Source: Chamaecrista fasciculata
Taxonomy: Eukaryota; Streptophyta; Magnoliopsida; Fabales; Fabaceae
Reading direction: 5' to 3'
Assembly (NCBI GenBank): GCA_003254925.1
Contig: QANZ01042006.1
Location: forward strand, 62,001-126,000
DNA length: 64,000 nt
The translations under genes were made by a program, and so were the position numbers. The stretch's first letter is position 1. Each line of letters opens with the position of its first letter. Shown piece after piece: positions 10,600 to 22,664 of the stretch. The notes beneath the pieces are model-generated. The model saw nothing but the letters and a program-made list of their open reading frames with translations. It did no database searches and was not told the origin of the DNA.

Positions 10600-12285
10600 A
10601 TTAATTACATAATATTAATTAATAGCTATAATATTAATAATTAATTCAAACTTTTTAAACTATAAAAATGTTGTTCAATAGGACTCCTAGTAAGACTCAT
10701 TTTATAACAACAATATAAAATTAATGTAATCCATAATTTATTTATTTTTTCAAAAAATTATTATCTCTTGTTACTCCCTTATTATAAAGAATGGGCCCTT
10801 CCAATTTGTGGAGCATTTGTATTAAAGTCGTCTTTAATCAGAGAGGTTTCAAACTTCAAAGAGCATGATGGATATTGCAGTGGAAAGAGATGGGTTATAT
10901 ACCATATTCAATGAGTGATGGCTAAAAAAAAGATGACATAATGACATGGCCTTTTCTTTTTTTAAAAAAGAAAAATGCTAGAATGATTCAATTGAGGGAC
11001 CTATGCTATGATATGACATGATTGCTTAGTATAAGAAAGAAAGAAGGAAAATCATGAAGAGCTGATCGGGAAAACCATAAGCTGCATAACACTCAATTAT
11101 TTGTTATGTGTCATGAACACCAAAGGAACCTTATCGTATAAGTTTTTCACTCCCTCGATACAGTAGGAGTATAAAATTGGAATATCTTTTGGCCAAAAGA
11201 ACTTCATATTTTAATTTTTTGAATATTATTATTTTTTCAAAAATAGTAAGTTGGAAATAATTTACCCTAAACCCAATCCAAACGGTGATCACTCATGCTA
11301 ACAAGCAGTGTAACTGTAATCTAGGACCAAAGGGGCATCTCTTTCATTGGTTTTGTGTCTGCCACTATGATTAGTGATCGGACTTTCCAAGAGAATAATT
11401 AAAGTTGTTCCATAAACTCGGAAAGAAATCAAAGAATAGAATGTATCCACTATTCAGGATTCCTATGGAAATTAAAGAGAGAGAATACTGTGCAACTAGC
11501 TAGCATATATATATGAAGAAGACAGAGTTAGTAAATAGTGATAGAAACCAACATAGACTAGGGATGGACTTATTGAAAAACCAAGTCCAAATAAAACACA
11601 CAAGTGAAATTTCAACATCAGAGATGAGTAATACGATTGAGATGGCTGAAAAAGTTGGTTGGAGTTAAAGACAGAAAGAAAAATTCAAAGGATTACAAAG
11701 CCATTGGTCCCTCCTTCTCTCTATGGTTAAATTATTACATGTACTGGATTTGCAAATGACACCAAGGTTTGATTAATGATTAGTACTTCTAATCAATTGT
11801 GCTCTAATTCATTATTAGGTTCAATTAACAAGATTATTTATCAAAGGTGGTGGAATGTGGATGCACTCAAGTCTAAAACAATAGTTCCCAAAGGATTAGA
11901 TTAGACTTTATTTTATTCAAAGGTCAGATCAGATTCCCACTAAAATAGTATTGTATATTAATCAGTAAAAGAACAAAGTTATTTCTCTTGTTAAGCAATA
12001 CTCATTGATTGATTTGCTTTTTACATATGTTAAAAACCACATCTCAAAAAGCTAGTAATTGATTAGACGAAAGAGTTATTTTATCTTCAAATTCTACATC
12101 TATTTTTTATTTCACCTTTAAAATTTTATATTTTGATCAAGTTTATTTTTATACTAATTTTATCCAATAATAAATTAATGATAAACTCTACATGATTTAT
12201 GACATATAATATATAATTTTGAGAAAAAGATGAACCCCAACTAAGATTGAAAATTACATGAAATTTATCTTTAATTCACTAGAGG
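10600..12285. other. Intergenic DNA, no gene seen
   Basis: AT-rich DNA without a convincing coding frame or RNA gene. Confidence 0.5.
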
Positions 12286-12480
12286 AATTTACAATTTGGT
12301 ACCCTGTGGTTTGGTCATATTTCACTTTGGTACCCTGTGGTATTCTTTATTAACACTTTGGTACTCTTTTGGAGCTCTTTTATAATTTTAACCATAACAA
12401 ATTTTGCAAAAATTATATATTGACCCTCAATATTTTCAAAAAATTACAAACAGGTCCCTGAATATATATATTTCCCCTGT
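12286..12480 (+). mobile_element. Left half of a Mutator-like MITE
   Basis: Contains GGTACCCTGTGGTTTGGTC and CACTTTGGTACCCTGTGGTA, then the AACCATAACAAATTTTGCAA and AGGTCCCTG segments, in the same order as the left arm of the complete element at 54743-55141. The right arm is absent. Confidence 0.75.
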
Positions 12481-13464
12481 ACTAAAATTGATGTAAAATT
12501 TAAAAATAGAAAAATTTATTTTTGCCTAATTGATTATAAACCTAAAAGCTGTGGCATGAATGGTTAAAATTGGTAAGGATGCTAAATAATGCAAAGGCAA
12601 GACAAGTTTTGACAAGAAGGATATTTTATAATTAATTTGCACCCGAATTTCATAAGACAAACGGCACAAATGGCTATTGTAATATCGGAGCTTTTGTTTT
12701 GGGTTCATTTGGAAAGGGAAAAACGCTTTAACAAAAAGCTGAGATTTCTAGCTACCACGCCTCACGAATTGTGTTTGTTGTTGCGATTACTTTATGTTTT
12801 AACAAATTCACAAAGCGATTGAGTAATGATGGATCAGGTTCACTGTAGCAAATTACAAAAAAGTCCATGTAATTTGGGGTATTTTGAAACCAGGTGCATG
12901 AGTTTGAAAAGTTGCAATTTAAGAACTGATGTTTACTCCGTTAATAGAAAAGGTTCCTGTGGTATTTTCTTTTAAAAAATTAATAAAAAAAATTCATTTT
13001 TTATCGATATTTTACCTTTTTTTTAAGTTTTTATTTTATTCAAGTCCTGATTCATCTCATAATAGTCCAGAAATTTTATCATCTTTATCAAACAGGTCCC
13101 TAATACCTGCACATAGAAAATCTTGATCCATTCTTTTTCATTTTCACATCATTTTCAAACAAAAAAAATCATCAACCTAGATGAAAACAATCATCAAAAG
13201 AGTAACAACAACACAAACACAATTTAAAAGTGAAAAAAATCAACCCAACAATAAAATACAGAAATCGAATTCATTACTTGAAATCACTCCCCCCAAAACG
13301 TTTTTTCTCTAGATTTTAACTCAATTTCCTATCCCTTTATTGATTTTGTTTACAGAAAAAGCTAATAATCAAAGCCCAGCAAAAATTCAAAAATTTTCCA
13401 ACCCTATCGACCATTTAGGTGAAAAAAAATAAATAGAATCTGACATGTAACTTATCCTACTCTA
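12481..13464. other. Intergenic DNA with one MITE-like fragment
   Basis: The stretch at about 12850-12965 (AAAAAAGTCCATGTAATTTG, then GTTCCTGTGGTATT) resembles an eroded arm of a gtcc-type MITE. The rest is AT-rich with no gene. Confidence 0.4.
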
Positions 13465-13512
13465 ACTGAAGACTAAATTTCAGGCAAAAAAAAAAAAAAC
13501 TGAAGACTAAAT
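13465..13512 (+). mobile_element. Ultra-short poly(A) retro-insertion with 14-bp target duplication
   Basis: ACTGAAGACTAAAT occurs at 13465-13478 and 13499-13512. The insert between them is TTCAGGC followed by thirteen A, on the plus strand. It has the same architecture as the insertion at 1398. Confidence 0.7.
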
Positions 13513-13849
13513 AGTTTATATTTAGAAATCAGTTGTATTTCCAATATATAGGGATTGAATCACAATTTTGAGATAAATTTAAAGATTAAAATACCGATTT
13601 ATTTATTTTTATCAATTATCATTGTTGACTCTGGACTTGTAGTCCAAAAAGAAAAAAAGTGTAGACTGTGGATCTTTTTGTTTCAACTAAGGTTGAAAAA
13701 AAGAAAGGCCTGGCTTTAAGAAGTACAAGAAATAAGTCATCTCGATGTTGGAGGCCCAGTTAATAAAATGGTTAACCAAAAAAAGAAAATATTTTTTTTT
13801 AGGGTTGAAGTTTGAAGTTTGAAGTCGGCAAACATCGGCAATGTCGAAA

Positions 13850-14092
13850 TTTTAGAGACTCGCGGCAATTCTTGCAGCCTTTCGCATCAGCATAAGGATT
13901 GGAGATCACGAATGTAACCAAAGGTCTATCTGATTATCATTATCTCTTCTTCTTCTTCTTCTTCTTCTTCTTCTTCTTCTTCTTCTTCTTCTTCCTTCTT
14001 TGACTTTCTCTCAAACCCTATCCCTAATAATTTCTTTTCGCTTTCTCTCAGACACCTTTGGAGTCAACGCTCTGGGCTCCATCTCTCTACAC
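13850..14092 (+). other. 5' leader exon of the DREB2-type gene, with (TTC)n microsatellite
   Basis: A pyrimidine-rich leader with a (TTC)n run at about 13944-13998 and a CTCAAACCCTATCCC-type segment, ending at a donor CACGG|GTATAT near 14093. It lies upstream of the AP2 coding exon in the same orientation. Its membership in that gene is inferred from position and composition. The exact transcription start is not visible. Confidence 0.5.
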
Positions 14093-14998
14093 GGGTATAT
14101 CTATTCTTCCATCTCTCATTTCTGTACTGTTCTCTCTGATTCACTTTCTTTCATTCTCACTCCAATCGTGGAGTTTATGATTCTTCTGTTTTAAGCTGAA
14201 TTCTACTAAATTGCGCATATACCCAATTTAGCCTTTTACCTCCATCAGTGAAAATGCATTTGGGCCCAAAAGAAAATGATTGACTGTAGAGCCTACAAGT
14301 TTTTTGTTAAACAATTAAACGTGCATTTCATTCCTAGATTGAATGTGTGTAATTTGACTAAATTACTTGCTATAAAGCACAGAAAGAATTGACTCATGAC
14401 ATATTTTATGAAGATGTATTGCGATTTTTGAATTTTTTTTTTTATCAAAATTTATGGATATTTAACTGTCTCTTTATTTTTTGTTTTGTGTCTATATCAT
14501 ATGATTTTAAGAATTCTGTGTGTGAATGTGTTCGTGTCTTGTCTCTTTATTATGTCAATCTTAATTCTCATGATGTTGCATTACATTTACAATATACGAC
14601 TGACGACCTGAATTTCGTTTAATCGACTAGCTTTTGTCATTTTCCATTGCATGATAAATAGCAGCTTCATACATAGTACATGAAGCAGAATGCCAAAATC
14701 AGACTATTGTTCTTTTTCATGAATGTGGATTTGTTGCGTAGAAGAAACTCTCCAAGAGGAAGGATGAGCGAAATGATCAAGTAACAACACATCAAGTGTT
14801 TTTTGTGATTGCCTATCTGATTTCTATGTTCAATTGTCTCTTCCTTTTTGGCCTTTCATTCTCCATTGTAGCTAGATAAGAAAATTTGGCTTTCATTTCT
14901 CCTTCATGTGAACATGAGGCCTTTATGTTTAACTATGACAGGTTGATACTTGAGTTTTCATTGAACCTCTTTTTTGTTCAACACGGTGTGTGAATTGC

Positions 14999-15559
14999 AT
15001 GCACAAATTAGAGAAAACCCTTACTAAGGGGGATGGATCCAAGTCCCTGGCCGAGACGCTGGCGAGATGGAAAGAATATAATGCCCAGCTTGATTCTTCC
15101 AGTGATGCGGATAAGCCTGTAAGGAAAGTTCCTGCCAAAGGATCAAGGAAAGGATGTATGAAGGGGAAAGGAGGGCCTGAAAACTCGCGATGTAATTACA
15201 GAGGTGTCAGGCAAAGGACATGGGGCAAATGGGTTGCTGAAATTAGGGAGCCAAATAGAGGAAGTAGGCTTTGGTTGGGTACATTTTCTACAGCCATTGG
15301 AGCTGCTCTTGCCTATGATGAAGCAGCAAGAGCAATGTATGGTTCTTGTGCACGCCTTAACTTCCCCAATGTTTCTGTTTCCAGTTTTTCAAATGAACCT
15401 TCAATGGATTCACCAGTCGCGGATCAACATCGATCTGCAATGCCGGCATCACCACTTGCCGAGCCTGTCAAATCCCCAAAGGATTCTGAGTTTGGCTTGT
15501 TGGAGGATGTGGAGAAGAAGCCTGTTTCCGTTAATGTAAAACTGGAAGAAGAAAGTTGA
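14999..15559 (+). CDS. DREB2-type AP2/ERF transcription factor (subgroup A-2), N-terminus uncertain
   Basis: The frame encodes a complete AP2 domain of about 58 residues: [20 protein letters not shown], then [20 protein letters not shown] and [10 protein letters not shown]...ARLNFP. The preceding [19 protein letters not shown] is the hallmark of DREB2 proteins, which bind DRE/CRT elements and activate drought and heat genes. [12 protein letters not shown] upstream is also the DREB2 pattern. The AP2 valine and glutamate positions of the DREB class correspond to V and E in KWVAEIRE. From ATG 14999 the protein is about 186 residues, shorter than many DREB2 proteins. It ends in an acidic tail ([16 protein letters not shown]). 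An in-frame TGA at 14951 blocks extension within the exon. The basic N-terminal segment usual in DREB2 may come from an upstream exon (candidate KKLSKRKDERNDQ at 14741-14779 with donor GTAACA). Confidence 0.85.
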   Translation: MHKLEKTLTKGDGSKSLAETLARWKEYNAQLDSSSDADKPVRKVPAKGSRKGCMKGKGGPENSRCNYRGVRQRTWGKWVAEIREPNRGSRLWLGTFSTAIGAALAYDEAARAMYGSCARLNFPNVSVSSFSNEPSMDSPVADQHRSAMPASPLAEPVKSPKDSEFGLLEDVEKKPVSVNVKLEEES

Positions 15560-15965
15560 ATCAGCAATCAGTTAATCCAGGCCTTCTTCATCTTCATGGT
15601 GTATATTATATTATGCTTATGGCTAGAATTTTTAGCCTTTCTAAATTCAACTTGTTGCTGATTAGCATAGGATGAATGAATTTTGCTACTTGTATCTCGA
15701 ATTAGATGTATAATGAAACTGTCAAGAATCTTCAATTGTTCTGGTTCTTTTAGCCCTCGCTAAACTTGATACATAAATTACTTTCGTACTTTTATGTCTG
15801 TTTTTCTATCTTTCTATTTAACTCAAGTTTGATATGTTAAAAACTTGAAGTAACTATTTAATGAAGCATAGCATGCTTGAAATATCTTGTGGATATTGAG
15901 TGAGTTTCCTTGAAAAGTAATTTTTTATGTTTTTGTTTCTAAATTAACTTTGTTTTTTGGACAAA
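15560..15965 (+). other. 3' flank and UTR of the DREB2-type gene
   Basis: No further coding frame. The AT-rich flank includes ATAATGAAA near 15711, a possible weak polyadenylation signal; I cannot define the cleavage site. Confidence 0.4.
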
Positions 15966-16201
15966 TTAAGGTCCTTTCCTTTTTATAATAGGATCAAAAC
16001 ATAAGAAAATGAAGTAAATTAAGATTTTAAGTGAATTTACTCAAAAACACAAAATAAATCTCTCTCTCGTTCAGAGAGAGAGAGAGAGAGGGAGAACAGG
16101 GAGAGGGATTTATTTTGTGTTTTTGGGTAAATTCACTTAAAATCTTAATTTACTTCATTTTCTTATGTTTTGATCCTATTATAAAAAGAAAAGGACCTTA
16201 A
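15966..16201. repeat. Near-perfect 236-bp palindrome (hairpin or MITE)
   Basis: The left arm (about 15966-16063) and right arm (about 16107-16201) are reverse complements over roughly 100 bp with only about three mismatches. The spacer is GA-rich. Both outer ends read TTAA (15966-15969 and 16198-16201), which could be a TTAA target duplication or part of the repeat. There is no coding capacity. It could be a very young MITE or a fold-back that yields small RNAs if transcribed from the DREB2-type gene upstream. Confidence 0.85.
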
Positions 16202-16239
16202 TATAAGAAAATAAAACTTTTGGGGATGAAAGTTTATTT

Positions 16240-16395
16240 TTCCTCTTTTTTTAACGGAAAAATGGATGGAAAACGTTAGAGGGGCAACTTTTTCAAGTTT
16301 TGCATAACTGGGGGACCAATATAGAACAAAAAATAACTGGGGGACCTATTTGGAACAAGGAGCATAACTGGGGGACCAAAATAGGACTTTGGCCT
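16240..16395. mobile_element. One arm of a gtcc-type (Mutator-like) MITE
   Basis: The motif ACTGGGGGACC recurs three times (near 16307, 16338 and 16369) and the segment ends in GGACTTTGGCC, matching the terminal pattern of the other MULE-type MITEs in this window. The opposite arm was not found. Confidence 0.5.
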
Positions 16396-16664
16396 TTTTT
16401 TAATAATTTAAATTTGGAAGGTAGGCAATTAAGTTATTGACTTTTTGAGAACTCTTTTTTCATTGAATACTATAAATTTGATTTATTAGAAACTTGCTTC
16501 CCTGTAATGAGTCAGTCAGTAAGGAAACGAGGCAATGTTGTAGGGTCAACAAATTGGAAACTTTAAATAAAGAGGATTAAAAACAAGATTACAAAAAAGG
16601 TAAATTCTGCTATGTGACACACTCGTTCATGAGTCATCACAGAGATTCATTCAATTCAATTTCA

Positions 16665-17624
16665 ATGGCTTCTTGCTGTTCGCGTGGTCCATTCTTCTTC
16701 GTCATCTCTGTAACACTCGCAACCATGGTCATTTCCTCCGTCGTTCATTTTCTTCCCAAGAACACATCCCAAGAAGAAGCCATGATCTTCGTGAATGCCT
16801 CCCTTGCTCTTCGACAATCTGGCTTCAATCTCATGGCTGATATCTTCCAACACCATCATCCTCCATTCTTGATTCTTCCTCCAAATTCAACCTTCTTCGC
16901 CATTAAAGACTCTGCCTTTACTAACACTAGTCTCTCTCCTCACCTTCTTAAACACATCCTTCATCTTCACACTTCACCCTCCATGATTTGCATGCACAAT
17001 CTCTTAAAGAAACCCAAAGGAAGTTTCATCCCCACAATGTTTCATCACAAACACTTGTCCATCACCAAAGTGGACGCAAGAAAAAGATCAGTGGAAATCA
17101 ATCACGTGTTGATATCAAACCCTGACATATACCTGCAAAACCAGATTGCAATTCATGGTGTTCTTGCACCTTTTTATGATGAATCATCCAATTCCAATGT
17201 GGTAATTGCGTGGAACAGGATTGTTCAGCTTCTCAGTTCAAATGGGTATGCTTCATTTTCAATCGCCTTGCATTCTGTTATGGACAAGATTGTGGAAACA
17301 GATTCAGTTGTTAGTTATGATTCTGTCACGATCTTGGCTCCTCCAGATTTGGCATTACTAGGATGTTCTTCGTCTTTGCTAGACAGAGCAGTGAGGGTTC
17401 ATATATTGCCTCAGGGATTGACGTATGCAGAATTAGCTTCTCTGCCCAGAAGGACAATGTTGAAGACACTGATGGATAATGAATATGTTGAAATTGATCA
17501 TGGAGTTTCAGGAGTGTTGGCAATTAATGGAGTGGAAATTGTGGCGCCTGACATTTCAACATCTGACAAGTTCGTGATTCATGGGATGTCTAAAGCTTTT
17601 GAGTTGAATGAGCTAATTAGTTAG
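16665..17624 (+). CDS. Fasciclin-like arabinogalactan-type protein (FLA19/20/21-like)
   Basis: A single-exon gene for 319 residues from ATG 16665; an upstream in-frame ATG at 16629 would add 12. I prefer 16665 because MASCCSRGPFFFVISVTLAT gives a direct hydrophobic signal peptide. Two FAS1 domains follow, about residues 40-165 (ILPPNSTFFAIKDSAF is the H1-type motif and IAIHGV the second) and 180-315 (VTILAPPDLALL, FVIHGM). FAS1 proteins are extracellular or cell-wall adhesion proteins. The Pro-rich AGP glycomodules and a clear C-terminal GPI signal are lacking, as in the FLA19-21 group. An AATAAA lies at about 17753. Confidence 0.85.
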   Translation: MASCCSRGPFFFVISVTLATMVISSVVHFLPKNTSQEEAMIFVNASLALRQSGFNLMADIFQHHHPPFLILPPNSTFFAIKDSAFTNTSLSPHLLKHILHLHTSPSMICMHNLLKKPKGSFIPTMFHHKHLSITKVDARKRSVEINHVLISNPDIYLQNQIAIHGVLAPFYDESSNSNVVIAWNRIVQLLSSNGYASFSIALHSVMDKIVETDSVVSYDSVTILAPPDLALLGCSSSLLDRAVRVHILPQGLTYAELASLPRRTMLKTLMDNEYVEIDHGVSGVLAINGVEIVAPDISTSDKFVIHGMSKAFELNELIS

Positions 17625-17914
17625 ATCAAATGAATTGGATGAATAATCTCTGACTTTCTCTGTTACTTAATTAGTTCATAGTAATACTCATATAGATTTG
17701 TTTCATAGAATAGGTTTTAACTCATGTATAAATTCTCTAATCTTCTTCATGAATAAAATACACAGAATTTTCTCATTCTTCAGAAAACATCAAAGGAGTA
17801 ACATTAGAGCCTCATCAATTTGACATGGAAAGAGACCTGGTGACTGCAACAATCAAGAAAAAGAAAAGAACAATATGCTTAAATATTATCAGGTGAACTA
17901 ATTAAGTTCGTTCT

Positions 17915-19330
<1,416 letters not shown>

Positions 19331-19380
19331 ACCGTTCGATGTAATAACTCACAAGTCTGAAATAAAAATATTTAATCAAT

Positions 19381-20866
19381 CTAAGTCTGATGTTTTGGCC
19401 AGCTCTCTTTACTTTCATGAACTTGGAGTGGGTGCACAAACATGGCCATTTTCTTTGACAAGTTCTGAAGGGCCTCATGTCTATTTGCTAGCTCCATCAG
19501 AACCTTAATTCTCTTGAAAGAAACATTACTTGGCTTATTCCCTTTCTCAACCATCTCCAAGAAACATTTCTCAGCTTCCTCCAACTTCCCCATATCACAG
19601 AGCAAATCAAATAGTACATCAGAAACCAAAGTACAGGACCCAAAACCCTTCTCCATCATGTCGCTCCATAACTGCAGTGCCATCTCTACCTTTTCGTGCC
19701 TCTTAAACAGCCTTATTAAGAACATGGAAGACTGTGTGTTTGGCAAGCATCCAGTGCTGATCATCCTCGTGTACAAATTCCAGGAACTCTTCAGATCATT
19801 TGACCAGTAATAAACCCTAAAGAATAAGTTGTAAGAAGTAGCATTTTGACTCAAACCTTTGTTCACCATCTCATCCATCAAGCTGTAAGCATCACGAAGC
19901 CTCTTTGCGATGCAGAAATTCCTTATGACAGCATTATATGCTGCAACATCAGGATAACACCCATACTCCTTCATTTCTTTCAAAACATCTCTAGCTTTAT
20001 CTGGCTGACCAACCAACCCCAATCCACCGATGATAGAAGTATATGTGATTACATCAGGCACTATATCCTCATTTTGCATGTCATCAAGCATCTTATAGGC
20101 CTTTGCCATTTCCTTGCCTTTGCAGTAGACATCAATCAAACAATTTATACGAAACAATATCAGGTTTGACCCCCATTTCTCTCATTTCCTTAAAGAATCC
20201 CTCAGCTTCCTCAGTGGATTTCCACCCAGACAAAAGGATATTAAATGTTTGTATATTAGGTTGAAACTTATGCTTTAAACTGTAGTAAACATTTCTTGCA
20301 TCTGCCATACTCTTCTCTTGGCACAACGTTCTTAACAAAGCATTGAAACAAGTCGTATTGAATTCTGGAACTAACTTCTTAAACCTCCTAAATGATTCTA
20401 CAGTCTCCCTCACAGAACACACCTTGGCAATTCTACCCAACACAACCATCACGGTACGTGGGGTAATCAGCGATGAATCTTTCTGTCGTACTTCAAGCAA
20501 AAGGTTCCAAATGTCCCCAAACATACGGTTTCTTCCTAAAATGTAAAGCATGGTATCCAAGGAAAATGCAGTGTGAAAAAAGCATCGTCTTTTGCCAGTG
20601 TAATAGAAGAACTCCAAAGCTTGCAAGGGGTTAGAATGGCTAAATCTGACTCTTCTTAGAACAGCATCGATTAAGTCATTAGAGAGAAATATCCCAGATG
20701 ATTTCAAAGATTGCTTGAGGTCAATAGGAGAGGGAGAGGAAGAAATAATGCGGAAAACTACTTCAACGTCATTGTTTGATTGGGAATTTGTGGAGCAAAA
20801 TCGGGTATATTGGATTGAGAATGGGAAATACCTAGATGATGAATGTGAGAGATGCCTCAGCAACAT
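19381..20866 (-). CDS. Pentatricopeptide repeat (P-class PPR) protein with a one-base frameshift
   Basis: Starts at 20866 (MLLRHLSHSSSRYFPFSIQY), an Arg/Ser-rich presumably mitochondrial presequence. It runs in one frame to GVKPDIVSYKLFD (stop at 20132) and continues in another frame from NCLIDVYCKGKEMAKAYKML to the stop at 19381. The two frames join if one base is removed from the T run at 20144-20146, restoring the PPR pattern VSYNCLIDVYCKG. The joined product would be about 495 residues, with roughly ten 35-residue PPR motifs (DVITYTSIIGGLGLVGQPDK, DVAAYNAVIRNFC, NATSYNLFFRVYY). PPR proteins bind organellar RNA. Everything else is open, so a sequencing or assembly error is as likely as recent inactivation. 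I could not assign an ortholog. Confidence 0.8.
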
Positions 20867-21084
20867 CTTTGAGATTAGTTGACCTGGAAGTGTTTTGAGC
20901 TGAAGGCAATCACACTATCCCACACTCGCTATTACAGAATTGCCCGCCCTTCATTCTTGAACTGGAACAAATGCAAAACAACGAGGTTCAAGTCAATCCA
21001 ACATTTTTTGGGTTCGATTGGAAGTTAAGTCAATCCTATAGATAAAAGTTCACAATTTAAAAGAAAACAAACTTTAAAACTAAG

Positions 21085-21601
21085 TGAAAACTACAATGCT
21101 GGATCAGGGAAGATCTAACCTTGGAGTTTACAGTTGAAGGGCGGTCTCCGGTTGTTATAAGTCGTCGGATCCTGCCGAAGAGGAAGCGCAGGGGGCTCCC
21201 TGCGATCCGTGTCCACCTCCCGAGGAACTCGAAACCTGCAAGAAGGATTGCACAGGGGGAGGCCCCTCTGAATCCACTCCAAAGCTCAAGTTAGAGAGAG
21301 AGTGGGAGATGGGAGTAAGAATTCTGGAGAGATTCATTACTTACCTTGTTCAAGGTGTTTAGCGTGTATATGTAGAAGGAGTAAGTACAGTGTGGTAGGT
21401 GGTTGATGATGACCTGTGCCTGTAGAGTCAGGCAAGTATCCCAAGATCTGGGGGATTGTGCCCGAGAAGATCTGAGAAGATCTGTATGGTGGGCCCATGA
21501 CAGCTAAGTGCTTGGTTCTGAGTGGGAGGGGACCCTGCCAGTTTGCTCTTGGCGTCGGGTCTGAGTGGGAGGGGACCCTGGGTACAAAAGGGTGTATATC
21601 A
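21085..21601 (-). repeat. LTR (downstream copy) of the 21085-22659 element
   Basis: Aligns with 22051 to about 22559 over almost its whole length, including ATGCTGGATCAGGGAAGATC, GTCGTCGGATCCTGCCGAAG and the GGTGTATATCA end. Confidence 0.8.
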
Positions 21602-21844
21602 CTAGTCCCTCCAAAAGGTCCGAAGGAGGTGTCCTTGCCGTCGGGTTCCGAGGGGTGTAGCAAGGGGGGTGTCCCCGTTGTCCGAGGAGTGCAAGGGGCA
21701 ACTCCGGCTATGCTCTCCGAGGGATGTATATCACTAGTCCCTCCAAAAGGTCCGAGGGAGGTGTCCTCGCCGTCGGCGTCCGAGGGGGGTGTCCCCGTTG
21801 TCCGAGGAATGCAATCGGAATTACCATCCGCGTAATGGACATCC

Positions 21845-22048
21845 GTCAGTCCTCCGAGCGGGGGTATCCGACAATCCTCCGAGGGGGGGTATCCGGCAAT
21901 CCTCCAAGTGGGGTATCCGGCAATCCTCCGAGTGGGGGAATCCGGCAATCCTCCGAGTGGGGGAATCCGGCAATCCTCCGAAGGGGGGGTATCCGGCAAT
22001 CCTCCGAGTGGGGTATCCGGCAATCCTCCAAGTGGGGTATCCGGCGCC
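21845..22048. repeat. Tandem array of ~24-bp GGTATCCGGCAATCCTCCGAG units beside the primer-binding site
   Basis: About eight consecutive units of 23-26 bp, each containing TATCCG(G/A)CAATCCTCC. The last unit runs into GGTATCCGGCGCCA, the primer-binding-like site, so the array seems to have grown from the sequence next to that site. The weak frames here are only translations of the repeat. Confidence 0.85.
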
Positions 22049-22050
22049 AG

Positions 22051-22659
22051 TGAAAACTACAATGCTGGATCAGGGAAGATCTAACCTTGGAGTTCACAGT
22101 TGAAGGGCAGTCTCCGGTTGTTATAAGTCGTCGGATCCTGCCGAAGAGGAAGCGCAGGGGGCTCCCTGCGATCCGTGTTCACCTCCCGAGGAACTCGAAA
22201 CCTGCAAGAAGGATTGCACAGGGGGAGGCCCCTGTGAATCCACTCCGAAGCTCAAGTTAGAGAGAGAGTGGGAGATGGGAGTAAGAATTCTGGAGAGATT
22301 CATTACTTACCTTGTTCAAGGTGTTTAGCGTGTATATGTAGAAGGAGTTAGTACAGTGTTGTAGGTGACCTGTGCCTATAGAGTCAGGCAAGTATTCCAA
22401 GATCTGGGGGATTGTGCTCAAGAAGATCTGAGAAGATCTGTATGGTGGGCCCATGACAGCTAAGTGCTTGGTTCTGAGTGGGAGGGGACCCTGCCAGTAT
22501 GCTCTTGGCGTCGGGTCTGAGTGGGAGGGGACCCTGGGTACAAAAGGGTGTATATCACTAGTCCCTCCAAAAGGTCCGAGGGAAGTGGGAGGGGACCCTG
22601 CCAGTTTGCTCTTGGCGTCGGGTCTGGAGGGGTCCCTGGGTACAAAAGTGTGTATATCA
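22051..22659 (-). repeat. LTR (upstream copy) of the 21085-22659 element, with ~100-bp extra piece
   Basis: Identical in layout to the other LTR up to about 22559. It is followed by CTAGTCCCTCCAAAAGGTCC (the polypurine-like tract, reversed) and then a second partial LTR start (22586-22659) that ends at the target duplication. The block therefore reads, on the minus strand, partial LTR - PPT - full LTR. Confidence 0.75.
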
Positions 22660-22664
22660 CTAAG

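Larger units (their letters stand above)
21085..22659 (-). mobile_element. Complete small non-autonomous LTR retrotransposon with 5-bp target duplication
   Basis: Flanked by CTAAG at 21080-21084 and 22660-22664. Ends are TG and CA (TGAAAACTAC on the left, GTATATCA on the right, plus strand). On the minus strand the upstream LTR (22659-22051) is followed by a primer-binding-like TGGCGCCGGATACCCC (22049-22034), then a tandem array, then a GGAGGGACTAG polypurine-like tract next to the second LTR (about 21601-21085). No gag or pol frame exists, so it depends on other elements (TRIM-like, but large). It lies about 220 bp upstream of the PPR start. Confidence 0.85.

Noticed and set aside
21337..22023. 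Minus-strand frame of 228 codons rich in Pro and Gly
   Set aside because: Translation of tandem repeats within the small LTR element; all frames there are open for the same reason.
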